64,000 nucleotides of DNA from Propionivibrio dicarboxylicus (GTDB taxonomy: Bacteria > Pseudomonadota > Gammaproteobacteria > Burkholderiales > Rhodocyclaceae), in assembly GCA_945902805.1 (NCBI GenBank), contig CAMDMZ010000023.1, positions 1 through 64,000 on the forward strand, given 5' to 3'. Below are positions 36,208 to 45,695 of the stretch, piece after piece. Each line of letters opens with the position of its first letter. The first letter of the stretch is position 1. The notes under the pieces are model-generated. The model ran no database searches, was not told where the DNA came from, and was given only the letters and a program-made list of their open reading frames with translations. A program made the position numbers and the translations under genes.

Positions 36208-37506
36208 ATGACCACATCCATCCTGCAAGCACTTTCTTGTGCCGACGACTACGATCCCAACTCGCTACCGGTCGATCGTGCGCGCGCCTTGATCCTGTCG
36301 CTGATTGAGCCGGTCGCCGGCCGTCAGCGCGTGTTCATCCGTCAGGCGCTTGACCGCGTGCTGGCTGACGATGTCATCTCACCGATCGATGTTCCGGCGC
36401 ATGACAACTCGGCCATGGATGGCTATGCCGTGCGCTTTGCCGATCTGGCGACGGATGGCCCGACGCGACTGAAGCTTATCGGTACCGCCTTCGCCGGTCG
36501 TGCTTTCCAGCAAAAAGTCGGTGCTGGCGAGACGGCGCGCATCATGACTGGCGCCGTGTTGCCAGATGGCATTGATACCGTCGTGGTTCAGGAAGTAACC
36601 GCCATCGAAGGCGACATGGTCGTCATTCCGCCCGGCCAGCAGCGCGAACAGAACACTCGTCGCACCGGCGAAGATCTCACTGCCGGCAAGCCGGCCTTGG
36701 CTAGTGGCAAACGGCTGCGACCGGCGGAACTCGGCATCCTGGCCTCACTCGGGATCGCCGAAGTCACCGTGCACCGCCGCCTACGTGTGGCGCTGTTTTC
36801 GACCGGCGACGAACTTTGCTCGATTGGTACGCCGCTCAAGCCGGGTAAAGTTTACGACAGTAATCGCTATACGCTCTGGGGCATGCTTGAGCGGTTGGGC
36901 TGTGAGGTGCTGGACATGGGCGTGGTCAAGGATGATCCGCTCGCTCTTGAAGCCGCCTTGCGTGAAGCCGCTGCAAGCGCCGATGCCATTATCACCAGCG
37001 GTGGCGTGTCGGTCGGCGAAGCGGATTTCATCAAGGAACTGATGACCCGTCTCGGTGAAGTGGCGTTTTGGAAAATCGCCATGAAACCCGGACGACCGAT
37101 GGCGTTTGGCCGGATCAACAGCGGCACCAATAACAATAAAGGCGGCGCTTTCCTGTTCGGCCTGCCGGGCAATCCGGTTGCCGTCATGGTCACCTTCTAC
37201 CAGTTCGTGCGCCCTGCCCTGCTCAAGTTGGCGGGCATCGCACCCGATGACGATTTCCCCAGTTTCCCGGCGCGCTGCGTTGACGCGCTGAAAAAGGGGC
37301 GCGGCCGCACCGAATTCCAGCGTGGCGTCCTCTTTCGCCATCCGGCATTCCCCGCCGAATGGTCAGTGCGACCCGTGGGTGCGCAGGGCTCTGGCGTTTT
37401 GCGCTCGATGTCGGAAGCCGATTGCTTCATCGTGCTCGAACCCGAGCGCGAAAAAGTCGGTGCTGGCGAGACAGTGATGGTGCAGGTTATGACTGGGTTG
37501 GTTTGA
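36208..37506 (+). CDS. moeA: Molybdopterin molybdenumtransferase
   Basis: 432 residues. Inserts molybdate into adenylylated molybdopterin. Family signatures: V-P-A-H-D-N-S-A-M-D-G-Y-A, A-R-I-M-T-G-A-V-L-P and the S-G-G-V-S-V-G-E-x-D site, then K-P-G-R-P-M-A-F-G and G-L-P-G-N-P-V-A. The start codon directly abuts the moaA stop. It carries two copies of the 26-bp repeat in the same frame, both read as K-V-G-A-G-E-T (residues 102-110 and 415-423), the first just before A-R-I-M-T-G-A. Confidence 0.95.
   Translation: MTTSILQALSCADDYDPNSLPVDRARALILSLIEPVAGRQRVFIRQALDRVLADDVISPIDVPAHDNSAMDGYAVRFADLATDGPTRLKLIGTAFAGRAFQQKVGAGETARIMTGAVLPDGIDTVVVQEVTAIEGDMVVIPPGQQREQNTRRTGEDLTAGKPALASGKRLRPAELGILASLGIAEVTVHRRLRVALFSTGDELCSIGTPLKPGKVYDSNRYTLWGMLERLGCEVLDMGVVKDDPLALEAALREAAASADAIITSGGVSVGEADFIKELMTRLGEVAFWKIAMKPGRPMAFGRINSGTNNNKGGAFLFGLPGNPVAVMVTFYQFVRPALLKLAGIAPDDDFPSFPARCVDALKKGRGRTEFQRGVLFRHPAFPAEWSVRPVGAQGSGVLRSMSEADCFIVLEPEREKVGAGETVMVQVMTGLV
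36512..36537 (+). repeat. 26-bp dispersed word, copy 10 (perfect)
   Basis: Perfect match with spacer CGA. In moeA, sense, read as K-V-G-A-G-E-T-A. Confidence 0.95.
37451..37476 (+). repeat. 26-bp dispersed word, copy 11
   Basis: Perfect A-run and core, spacer CGA, tail GACAGTG (two mismatches). Second copy in moeA, same frame, read as K-V-G-A-G-E-T-V. Confidence 0.88.
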
Positions 37507-37512
37507 TACGAC

Positions 37513-37540
37513 GTTCAGCGACAGTCGTTCAGCAACAGTC
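37513..37540 (+). repeat. Two-copy tandem repeat, 14-bp unit
   Basis: GTTCAGCGACAGTC is followed directly by GTTCAGCAACAGTC, one base different, in the short gap between the converging moeA and diguanylate cyclase genes. No hairpin terminator is seen there. Confidence 0.7.
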
Positions 37541-37555
37541 GGAACCGAATCAAGC

Positions 37556-39691
37556 TTATTGATTGGCCATGAGTGGCGAATACGCTCGATAGGCGTTGCG
37601 GCCACCTTTCTTGACGGCGTAAAGCGCCATGTCGGCGTGTTTCTGCAAGGCCTCGGCATCGACACCGTGATCGGGGAAAACCGCCATGCCGATACTGGCG
37701 GAAATCTGCCCCGTACCCTCTTTCAGATGGAACGGTTGCCGCATTGAATGCACAATCCGCTGAGCGACCTCTTCGGCCTCCAGCAGTCCATTGATTTCGG
37801 GCAGTACCACCGCGAACTCGTCGCCGCCGAGTCGTGCCACCGTATCTGAATCACGTATCGCTGCGGTTAAGCGATGCGCCGCTTCGATCAGCAGCGCATC
37901 ACCGGCGGCATGCCCCAGCGTGTCATTGACATGTTTGAACAGATCAAGATCGATATAGAGCAAACCGGTTTGACGCTGATAGCGGCGGGCAATCGAAAGC
38001 GCCGAATGTAATCGGTCGCGGAACAGCAAACGGTTCGGCAGATCCGTCAGTGCATCGTGATGGGCTTTGTGCTCCATCAACTCTTCAGCTTCCTTGCGCT
38101 TGGTGATGTCGGTAAAGGTTGCCGCGAAACCGCCGTGCTCCTCGCCGCCCTCGATACGGGTAATCGACAGCCACTCGATATAGGTTTCGCCATTCTTGCG
38201 CCGATTCCATATCTCGCCTTGCCACCGTCCCTTTTCGAGAAGAGCTTGCCACAAGTTTGAATAAAACTCGGGGCCGTGGCGACCTGACGAGAGAATCTTC
38301 GGCGTTTGACCCATCACATCGCGCGGGGTATAGCCGGTGATCGCCGTGAAGGCCGGGTTCACGCGCACAATGGTCGCATCGCGCGTCGTCACCAGGATGC
38401 CTTCGGCTGCGCTCTCAAACACGGCGGCGGCGATCTGGGATTCACGCTCCGCATCGAGTTCCAGACTGACATCGCGCACCGTCGCCAGCACGCGTGGATT
38501 ATGTTCATCGATGCCCGCAATGGTGGTCGCGAACAAATCCACGTGCACAATCCGGTCGCTGTTGGCGTAGCGCAGGCGCAGACGCAGGGGATTGTCAAAA
38601 AACTCACCGCGACGAAATGCATTGCGCCACTTGATCATTTTCTGCTCGTCGAGCGGGTGTACGAAGCTCAGTGGATCGCTACCCAGTAAACGCTCAACCG
38701 GGCAGCCAATCAGGCTGCCCAAGCGCTGATTGGCAAACAGGATACCGACGCGATCCGCAATGAATACACCGTCCGCCGAGTTTTCAACCACCGCGCGATA
38801 ACGCGATTCACTTTCCTCGACCGTGAGTTGTTGACGCCTACGCTGCTCCACCTCCTTGGCCAGGTCAATATTTGCTGCGGCCAGGTCGCGCGTGCGATCG
38901 GCAATCGTGGCTTCCTGCTCACGATTGACTTTCTGGATCGTCCGCACCATGCGGCGCCCGCCGAACAACATTAAATGCAGCATGGTGGCGACGAGCAGGA
39001 AGACACCCACATAGCGCCATGCCACGTTCTTACGCTGGTCTGCCCGAATCGTTATCAACTCACGCGCCGGCATCGAGACCGCAATGCCGCCACGAATTTC
39101 GCCCAGCTTGTACCCTTGAATCGAATGACACTTCAGGCAAGGCTGCTTGACCAGCAAGGGTGCCATGTAACGATAAACGCTTTCATTGGCTTCGGCCAGC
39201 AGGCTGAGCCGCTCTTTGGCGCCGGCGGCGAACGACTTGAGTGACTCGGTTTCCCACGGATCAGCGGCGTTGGCCGGGCGAATCGGATTGAGGCTGGTAA
39301 TGTGGATCTGCACCCCTTCCTTGCGCGCTGCGATCTCGGCAAACTGACGCGTCATGAAAGCCGGATTGACCATGGTCAGCGCAACGCCGTCGCTGGTCGT
39401 GACATCGCGCTTCGGATGCTTGAGGTAGGCATTGGGCTGCGTGAATTCGGTAACTGGCACATAGACGCCACCATGCAGCGCATTCCAGTCACGCGCCAGT
39501 TCAATCAGATTGAAGAGTGCGCTGCCACGTTCGCGCGCAACGGCTTCCGTGTTTTCGTCAATCTGCCGCAATTCACGGACCATCAACGCACCAAACAACG
39601 CAGCCGAGAACAGATAGGCAGCCACCACAGCGACCCAGAAGGGCGCACCGGACAGCAGATCGACGGAGGAGTTCGTCGTCATGGAATTCAT
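37556..39691 (-). CDS. Membrane PAS-GGDEF diguanylate cyclase with a c-type haem sensor domain
   Basis: 711 residues. Membrane helices at about 17-38 and 226-244 enclose a periplasmic domain of the DUF3365 (Tll0287-like) type with a haem-c motif C-L-K-C-H (Cys185, Cys188, His189). A coiled-coil stretch (about 250-295), two PAS domains (about 296-420 and 425-545) and a GGDEF domain follow. GGDEF is intact at 622-626, and an R-x-x-D inhibitory site lies five residues before it (613-616). It therefore should make cyclic di-GMP, with product inhibition, in response to redox state or a gas ligand. No EAL domain is present. It converges with moeA. Confidence 0.88.
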   Translation of the reverse strand: MNSMTTNSSVDLLSGAPFWVAVVAAYLFSAALFGALMVRELRQIDENTEAVARERGSALFNLIELARDWNALHGGVYVPVTEFTQPNAYLKHPKRDVTTSDGVALTMVNPAFMTRQFAEIAARKEGVQIHITSLNPIRPANAADPWETESLKSFAAGAKERLSLLAEANESVYRYMAPLLVKQPCLKCHSIQGYKLGEIRGGIAVSMPARELITIRADQRKNVAWRYVGVFLLVATMLHLMLFGGRRMVRTIQKVNREQEATIADRTRDLAAANIDLAKEVEQRRRQQLTVEESESRYRAVVENSADGVFIADRVGILFANQRLGSLIGCPVERLLGSDPLSFVHPLDEQKMIKWRNAFRRGEFFDNPLRLRLRYANSDRIVHVDLFATTIAGIDEHNPRVLATVRDVSLELDAERESQIAAAVFESAAEGILVTTRDATIVRVNPAFTAITGYTPRDVMGQTPKILSSGRHGPEFYSNLWQALLEKGRWQGEIWNRRKNGETYIEWLSITRIEGGEEHGGFAATFTDITKRKEAEELMEHKAHHDALTDLPNRLLFRDRLHSALSIARRYQRQTGLLYIDLDLFKHVNDTLGHAAGDALLIEAAHRLTAAIRDSDTVARLGGDEFAVVLPEINGLLEAEEVAQRIVHSMRQPFHLKEGTGQISASIGMAVFPDHGVDAEALQKHADMALYAVKKGGRNAYRAYSPLMANQ

Positions 39692-39711
39692 GGTTCGATT
39701 CTACGTCGGAC

Positions 39712-42198
39712 TCAAGCCGAACGCAGTGTCGTCAATGCCGGCTGACGCAGGATAGTGCGCACACCCAACAGCCCGGCGCCGCCGACCAGAACCACGCCCG
39801 CAAGCAGCCCGATCACCCATAGCTGGGGATTCGGCAGGTAATCAAGCCGGAAAGCAAAGCTCGCCAGACCCCAGCCGATCAAGCTGGCGCCGATGCCGGC
39901 GAGCACGCCAGTCAACGCGCCGAGGGCAATGAACTCGGCCAGCAAGGCACGTCCCAATTGCCGCTGCCGTGCACCGAGCGCACGCAACACGGCCAGTTCA
40001 TGGCGCCGCTCATCGCCCGATGCCTGCAAAGCCGCATATAAAACCACCAGCCCGGCCAGTAAAGCAAAGCCGAACACCAGTTGCACAGCCCGAGTCACCT
40101 GATCCAGCGTGGCTTGAATCTGGCGCACCAGCGTAGCAACGTCGATCAGCGTCAGATTGGGAAAAGCCCGCACCAGCTCGACTGCAAACGTGGCTTGGCT
40201 ATCGGGTAGATGAAAGCTGGTGATGAAACTGGCGGGGTATTTTTCCAGCGCCTCGGCCGGTGCGATGACGAAGAAATTGACGCGCATCGAATCCCAATCG
40301 AGTTTGCGCAAGCTAGTAATGCCAGCCTCGAAACGCTGGCCGGCAATATCGTAAAGCAAGGTGTCGCCAAGTTTGAGCCCCAGCGTTTCGGCCAGCCCCT
40401 GTTCCACCGAGAACTCCGGCCCGGCGTTGCCGGCAAACCAGCGCCCGGCAGTCAGGGTATTTCCTTTGGGCAATTGCGCCGACCAGGAAAGATTGAACTC
40501 GCGATCAACCAAACGCTGTGCCCGTTCGTCTTCGTAGTCTTTGGGGCTGATTGCCTTGCCATTCACCGCGATCAAACGACCACGCACCATCGGCTCAAGC
40601 ACCGGCACCGGAACGTCGCGCTCGCGGAAAAAGTCGGTGATGGCGGCACGCTGATCGGGCTGAATATTGATGACGAAGCGATTCGGGGCATCGGGTGGCG
40701 ACTTCTTGCGCCAGGTATCGAGCAGATCGCCACGCGCGACAGTGAGCAGCAGTAACGCCGTCAGGCCAAGTCCCAAAGCCACGCTTTGCACCAGCGTAGC
40801 GCGGCGATGGCGGCGCAAATTGGCCAGTCCATGACGCCAGCCGTAGCCGGCGCCGGCCGGTCGTAGGCGCCCAAGCAGCGCCAGCAACAACATCGCACCA
40901 CCGGCATACAACGCAAACGCCAGGACAAAGCCGCCGAGCACCACCAACCATAAGCGCACGTCACCCGCCATCCACAACATCAGACCAGCCAGCGCGACGC
41001 CGCCAGCAAGATAGGCGAACATCGAACCCATATTGGCCTCGTCCCACTCGCGGCGCAAGACACGGATCGTCGAAACCCGCTTCAAGCGGAGTAGCGGCGG
41101 CAAGGCAAAACCGACCACCAGCACCAGCCCCACCAGCACGCCATGCAGCCAGGGCAGCAGCGACGGTGCCGGCAAACTGGGGAACAGCAAGCCGGCGAGC
41201 AACCCTTGCATCGCAGCCTGTACGCCGAAACCGAGCACGCTACCGGCGAGCGTGGCGACGAGCCCGAAGATCAGGAATTCGCCGCCATGGATGGCCAGCA
41301 CCTGCGCCTCGCGCGCACCCAAGCAACGCATCACAGCACAGCCATCGAGATGCCGGCGCAGGTAACGCTCCGCGGCCAGCGCCACAGCCACGGCGGCCAG
41401 GACAACCGACAGCAAAGCGGCGAGGCGCATAAAGCGCTGCGCACGTTCAATCAATGTACGCACCTCCGGACGGGCATTATCGAGGCTCTCAAGTTTCTCG
41501 CCACGTCTAAGTCGCGGCTTGGCCCAAGCTTCAAAGCCAGCGACCACCGCAGATTCACCGGCCACATGCAAACGATACGTAACCCGACTGCCGACCTGAA
41601 TCAAGCCGGTAGCCGGCACATCGGCCAGATTGATCATCAGGCGCGGCGCCATGGCAAAGACATTCATGCCGCGATCCGGTTCCACGGTCAGCATCGAGCC
41701 GATGCGCAAGCGGGAGGCACCGAGCACCACGCTGGCCTCCGGTTGCAAGCTCAATGCAGTCGTCAAGCGCTCATCGGGCCAGGCTTCGCCTGCCTCGGGG
41801 ACGCGGGCGATTTCGGCATCGGGCTGATTCAAACCCGGTGCGACGCGCAAAGCGCCGCGCAAGGGATAGCCGGACGATACCGCTTTGACATCGGTCAATT
41901 GCGCCAGGTCGCCGGCTGTAACCATGCTCGGGAAATTGAGGCTTTCGGCGACCCGTAACCCCCGCGCCAACGCCTCGCGTCGCATCTCATCAGACCACGG
42001 ATGATCGGCGGTCAACAGCAGATCGCCGCCTAATAATTGGTGCGACTCCAGCTTCAGCGCTTGTTCAACGCGATCAGCGAGAAAACCGACGCTGCTCAGT
42101 GCGGCCACCGCCAGCATGAGGGCGATGCCGAGCACGGTCAGTTCGCCGGCACGCCAATCGCGAGCGAGCATGCGCAAGGCAAGACGAAGATTGAGCAT
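39712..42198 (-). CDS. FtsX-like ABC transporter permease (YbbP type)
   Basis: 828 residues from the ATG at 42198; a longer open frame to 42255 would translate the 26-bp repeat lying between this gene and radA, and overlaps radA. About ten membrane helices: one at the N-terminus, groups near 255-400 and 415-490, and three at the C-terminus, with large extracytoplasmic domains between, as in MacB/YbbP duplicated FtsX permeases. Its ATPase (YbbA type) is not adjacent on either side, which is unusual. The substrate is unknown; related systems act on lipids or lipoproteins. Confidence 0.85.
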   Translation of the reverse strand: MLNLRLALRMLARDWRAGELTVLGIALMLAVAALSSVGFLADRVEQALKLESHQLLGGDLLLTADHPWSDEMRREALARGLRVAESLNFPSMVTAGDLAQLTDVKAVSSGYPLRGALRVAPGLNQPDAEIARVPEAGEAWPDERLTTALSLQPEASVVLGASRLRIGSMLTVEPDRGMNVFAMAPRLMINLADVPATGLIQVGSRVTYRLHVAGESAVVAGFEAWAKPRLRRGEKLESLDNARPEVRTLIERAQRFMRLAALLSVVLAAVAVALAAERYLRRHLDGCAVMRCLGAREAQVLAIHGGEFLIFGLVATLAGSVLGFGVQAAMQGLLAGLLFPSLPAPSLLPWLHGVLVGLVLVVGFALPPLLRLKRVSTIRVLRREWDEANMGSMFAYLAGGVALAGLMLWMAGDVRLWLVVLGGFVLAFALYAGGAMLLLALLGRLRPAGAGYGWRHGLANLRRHRRATLVQSVALGLGLTALLLLTVARGDLLDTWRKKSPPDAPNRFVINIQPDQRAAITDFFRERDVPVPVLEPMVRGRLIAVNGKAISPKDYEDERAQRLVDREFNLSWSAQLPKGNTLTAGRWFAGNAGPEFSVEQGLAETLGLKLGDTLLYDIAGQRFEAGITSLRKLDWDSMRVNFFVIAPAEALEKYPASFITSFHLPDSQATFAVELVRAFPNLTLIDVATLVRQIQATLDQVTRAVQLVFGFALLAGLVVLYAALQASGDERRHELAVLRALGARQRQLGRALLAEFIALGALTGVLAGIGASLIGWGLASFAFRLDYLPNPQLWVIGLLAGVVLVGGAGLLGVRTILRQPALTTLRSA
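40628..40653 (+). repeat. Degenerate copy of the 26-bp word
   Basis: A-run and GTCGGTG are intact but the next bases (ATGGCGGCACG) fit poorly. In the FtsX-like permease gene, antisense, read as A-I-T-D-F-F. It may be a decayed or forming copy, or chance. Confidence 0.4.
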
Positions 42199-42205
42199 AA
42201 GACTC

Positions 42206-42231
42206 AGAAAGTCGGTGCTGGTGGGACGGCG
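42206..42231 (+). repeat. 26-bp dispersed word, copy 12 (intergenic)
   Basis: Perfect core and tail, spacer TGG, one mismatch in the A-run. Fills most of the 34-base gap between radA and the FtsX-like permease gene. Confidence 0.9.
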
Positions 42232-42232
42232 C

Positions 42233-43597
42233 CTACCAGTTCCGCATCTGCTCAATCGCCTGCTCGACGCGATCCAGCGCGATCACTTCGATGCCTTTGA
42301 TCGGTTGCTTTGGCGCGTTGGCCTTGGGTACGATGGCATGCGTGAATCCGAGCTTGGCGGCTTCCTTGAGACGTTCCTGGCCACGCGGCGCGGGGCGAAT
42401 TTCACCGGCAAGCCCGACTTCACCGAAGGTAACGAGCTTGCCCGGCAGCGGTTTGTTTCTGAGTGACGACACGATGGCCAATAAGACCGCCAGATCCGCC
42501 GCCGGTTCCGCGATCTTGACGCCACCGACGGCGTTGACGAACACATCCTGATCGGCGCAGACCACGCCAGCGTGACGGTGCAGCACCGCCAACAGCATGG
42601 CGAGCCGATTCTGGTCGAGACCGACGGTCAGGCGCCGCGGATTGGTGTGCGCCGTATCGACCAGCGCCTGGATCTCGACCAGCAGCGGCCGCGTGCCCTC
42701 CTGTGTCACCAGCACGCAACTGCCGGCCACATCCTGCGCGTGCTGCGAGAGGAACAGCGCCGACGGATTGGAAACACCGCGCAGGCCCTTGTCGGTCATG
42801 GCAAAGACGCCGAGTTCATTCACCGCCCCGAAGCGATTCTTGAAGGCCCGGACCAAACGGAAACTCGAATGCGTGTCGCCCTCGAAATACAGCACGGTAT
42901 CAACGATATGTTCCAGCACGCGCGGCCCGGCCAGGCTGCCGTCCTTGGTGACGTGCCCGACCAGAATGATGCAGGTACCGCTTTGCTTGGCGAAGCGCGT
43001 CAGCTGCGCCGAGCATTCGCGCACCTGCGCCACCGAACCGGGCGCCGATTGCAGCGCGTCCGACCATAGGGTCTGAATCGAATCGATCACTGCAACGGCC
43101 GGGCGAGTGCTGCCGAGTATGGTAAGAATCTTTTCCAGGTTGATCTCGGCCAGCAATTGCAGATCGCCGGCATTCAGTTGCAGACGCTGGGCACGCAGAG
43201 CAACCTGTTCGCCGGATTCTTCGCCCGAAATGTAGAGCACGTTCTGCCGCGCCTCGGCCAGACGTGCCAGAGCCTGCAACAAGAGCGTGGATTTCCCGAT
43301 GCCCGGATCGCCACCAATCAACACCACGCCACCGGCGACCAGGCCGCCGCCAAGCACGCGGTCAAATTCCTCGATGCCGGTCGGTTGCCGTGGTTCTTCG
43401 CGCGGCTTGATCGAGGCCAGGGTTTGCAACTTGCTCGCGCCGGCGATTGACGCAAACCGGCTAGCGGCGGGAGTCGCAGCCTCCATGATGGATTCGACCA
43501 GCGTATTCCATTGCCCGCAACCGGGGCACTGCCCCTGCCATTTTGGCGCCGTCGCACCACATTCGGTGCAGGAATACTGGCTCTTGGCCTTGGCCAT
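42233..43597 (-). CDS. radA: DNA repair protein RadA (Sms)
   Basis: 454 residues from the ATG at 43597, which overlaps the alr stop (ATGA). Branch-migration ATPase in recombination. Zinc finger C-T-E-C...C-P-G-C at the N-terminus, Walker A G-G-D-P-G-I-G-K-S-T, the RadA-specific K-N-R-F-G motif, and a C-terminal Lon-protease-like domain. RadA also helps integrate DNA during natural transformation in some bacteria, of interest beside the repeat family in this window. Confidence 0.95.
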   Translation of the reverse strand: MAKAKSQYSCTECGATAPKWQGQCPGCGQWNTLVESIMEAATPAASRFASIAGASKLQTLASIKPREEPRQPTGIEEFDRVLGGGLVAGGVVLIGGDPGIGKSTLLLQALARLAEARQNVLYISGEESGEQVALRAQRLQLNAGDLQLLAEINLEKILTILGSTRPAVAVIDSIQTLWSDALQSAPGSVAQVRECSAQLTRFAKQSGTCIILVGHVTKDGSLAGPRVLEHIVDTVLYFEGDTHSSFRLVRAFKNRFGAVNELGVFAMTDKGLRGVSNPSALFLSQHAQDVAGSCVLVTQEGTRPLLVEIQALVDTAHTNPRRLTVGLDQNRLAMLLAVLHRHAGVVCADQDVFVNAVGGVKIAEPAADLAVLLAIVSSLRNKPLPGKLVTFGEVGLAGEIRPAPRGQERLKEAAKLGFTHAIVPKANAPKQPIKGIEVIALDRVEQAIEQMRNW

Positions 43598-44694
43598 CAC
43601 TCGACATACTCAATGCTGACGCGCCCGGCCAGGGCACAGAACAGCTCATAGGCAATCGTCCCCGCAGCGGTCGCCACCTCGTCGGCGGGAAGATAGGCCT
43701 TTTCGTCGCCGCCCCACAAGATCGCCGTCGCGCCAGCACCGACTTTTTCGAGACCGGTCAGATCGACGCACAGCTTGTCCATCGACACCCGGCCAAGAGT
43801 GCGCGTGCGCTGTCCGCCCACCAACACCGGCGTACCGGTTGGTGCATGACGCGGATACCCGTCGGCGTAACCGCAAGCCACAATGCCGATTCTCGTGGGT
43901 GCTGTCGCGATGAAGGTGCCGCCGTAGCCAACGCGATCGCCGGCCTGCAATTGCTGGACGGCAATGATCTCGCTTTGAAGTGTCATCACCGGCCTCAAAC
44001 CCAATTCTTGCGCCGATTGCTCGTTCGAGAAAGGAGACGAACCATAGAGCATGATGCCAGGCCGTGCCCAATTCCCGGCCATCGCCACTGAATCAGGGAA
44101 GCGCAACAAGGCCGCTGAATTCGCCACAGAAACCGGCAAGTTCAGTCCGTTGGTGTTGGCGGCAAAACGTGCCATTTGCTCGGCGATGCCGCGTTCATCA
44201 TCCGCATCGGCAAAATGTGTCATCAAAGTCACCGACGACACGCATCCTGCCGCTTCAAGACGCCGCAGTGCCTGATGCAAACCTTCAGCTGACAAACCCA
44301 GCCGATTCATACCGGTGTTCAGTTTGAGATAAACCGGGATCGCGGTCGGCAACGCCGCTGCGGCCAGCGCGTCGATCTGCCATAGATCATGCAATACCGG
44401 CGTCAGCGCGTAGTCAAGGCAAAGGTTGATATCGTCCGGTTGGTAAATCCCCTCCAGCATCAGGATCGGTTGGCGGATGCCCTGCGCGCGCAATTCCGCC
44501 GCGCCTTCAAATTCGACCAAGGCAAAGCCATCCGCGACCGACTGCAGGCCTAGCGCCGCTGGCAGCAAGCCGTGGCCATACGCATCGGCTTTGACGACAC
44601 TCCAGAGATGGGCAGAACCGGCGTGCCGGCGGGAGATCGAATGATTGTGGCGTAAGGCATCAAGGTTGATGCGGGCGCGGGTCGGTCTGGGCAT
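43597..44694 (-). CDS. alr: Alanine racemase
   Basis: 365 residues. PLP enzyme making D-alanine for peptidoglycan. The PLP lysine is in V-V-K-A-D-A-Y-G-H-G (about 33-42); the catalytic Tyr lies in R-V-G-Y-G-G-T-F, and K-L-N-T-G-M-N-R-L-G is typical. A repeat copy encodes residues 316-324 (E-K-V-G-A-G-A-T) in the C-terminal beta domain. The start is well placed and the stop overlaps radA. Confidence 0.95.
   Translation of the reverse strand: MPRPTRARINLDALRHNHSISRRHAGSAHLWSVVKADAYGHGLLPAALGLQSVADGFALVEFEGAAELRAQGIRQPILMLEGIYQPDDINLCLDYALTPVLHDLWQIDALAAAALPTAIPVYLKLNTGMNRLGLSAEGLHQALRRLEAAGCVSSVTLMTHFADADDERGIAEQMARFAANTNGLNLPVSVANSAALLRFPDSVAMAGNWARPGIMLYGSSPFSNEQSAQELGLRPVMTLQSEIIAVQQLQAGDRVGYGGTFIATAPTRIGIVACGYADGYPRHAPTGTPVLVGGQRTRTLGRVSMDKLCVDLTGLEKVGAGATAILWGGDEKAYLPADEVATAAGTIAYELFCALAGRVSIEYVE
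43723..43748 (-). repeat. 26-bp dispersed word, copy 13
   Basis: Full match with spacer CGC. In alr, sense, read as K-V-G-A-G-A-T-A. Confidence 0.93.
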
Positions 44695-44774
44695 GCCACT
44701 ATTCTACGGTGACTGCCGCCGCAGTCACCCGCATCGACTCAGGGATAGCGACGATGAAACCGCTATCGAAACAA

Positions 44775-45695
44775 TCAAACAGCCCTCGCGTCGCCTGGCT
44801 TCAGGGCATGCAAGCGTCCGGAGGCGAACTGGACGAAGGTAGTCACCAGCCGGGAACGGAACTTTTCTTTGGGGTAAATCATAGAGAGTGTGCGATGCAG
44901 GCGCGGCTTGAGCGGAATCGCCAGCAAATCGCCCAGACGTTGTGCTTTGTGGATGGCGGCACGGGAGGCAATGGCGAAACCGAGGCCGGTTTCCACGATG
45001 CCATTCAGTGCCACCGGGCTACCTAGCTCCATGATCAGGTTCATGTGGTCCGGGTTGATTCCCTCTCTGCGCAAGTATCCATCGGTGACCTCGCGCGTGC
45101 CGGAACCTGGCTCACGTGATACATAGGGATGTTCCAATAGTTGTTGCGGCGTCAGTTCCTTGTTCTTGGCGAGCGGAAATTTCGGGCTGCAAATTACGAC
45201 CAGTTCGTCGTCACAACAGGTTTCACACTGCAGATTGGGCTGGTGGGACAACGACTCGATAAACCCAATATCGATTGTGTGCTCGCTAACACGCGTTTCG
45301 ATCGCTTCAGAGTTGGCGACCACCAGCCGCGCCCGCACATTGGGATACGCGCCCTTGAATTCACCCAGGATGCGCGGCAGCATGAATTCGGCAATCGTCG
45401 TGGAAGCGCCCACCAGCAAGGAACCGCTGATCTCGCCGGTCATCTCTGTCAGACGAACATCCATCTCGGACGACAAACCGAGGATTCGTTCAGCGTAGTC
45501 CAGAACGACATCGCCCGCCGGCGTGAGCGCAATCTTGCCGTGGCCACGATCAAACAGGCGAGTATTGAAATGCTCCTCCAGTTGCTTGATCTGGAATGTA
45601 ACGGCCGGCTGGGTCATGAACAAGACTTCGGCAGCCTTGGTAAATGACAGTTGCTTGGCTACGGCGTGAAAGACCTGAAGACGACGATCAGCCAT
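44775..45695 (-). CDS. LysR-family transcriptional regulator
   Basis: 306 residues. Winged helix-turn-helix at about 5-62 (L-S-F-T-K-A-A-E-V-L-F-M-T-Q-P-A-V-T-F-Q-I-K-Q-L-E) and a LysR substrate-binding domain at about 90-295. The closest groups I can recall are CbbR/YeiE-like regulators; the ligand is not identifiable. It is divergent from lplT across 252 bases, which would be the usual place for its own operator. Confidence 0.88.
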   Translation of the reverse strand: MADRRLQVFHAVAKQLSFTKAAEVLFMTQPAVTFQIKQLEEHFNTRLFDRGHGKIALTPAGDVVLDYAERILGLSSEMDVRLTEMTGEISGSLLVGASTTIAEFMLPRILGEFKGAYPNVRARLVVANSEAIETRVSEHTIDIGFIESLSHQPNLQCETCCDDELVVICSPKFPLAKNKELTPQQLLEHPYVSREPGSGTREVTDGYLRREGINPDHMNLIMELGSPVALNGIVETGLGFAIASRAAIHKAQRLGDLLAIPLKPRLHRTLSMIYPKEKFRSRLVTTFVQFASGRLHALKPGDARAV

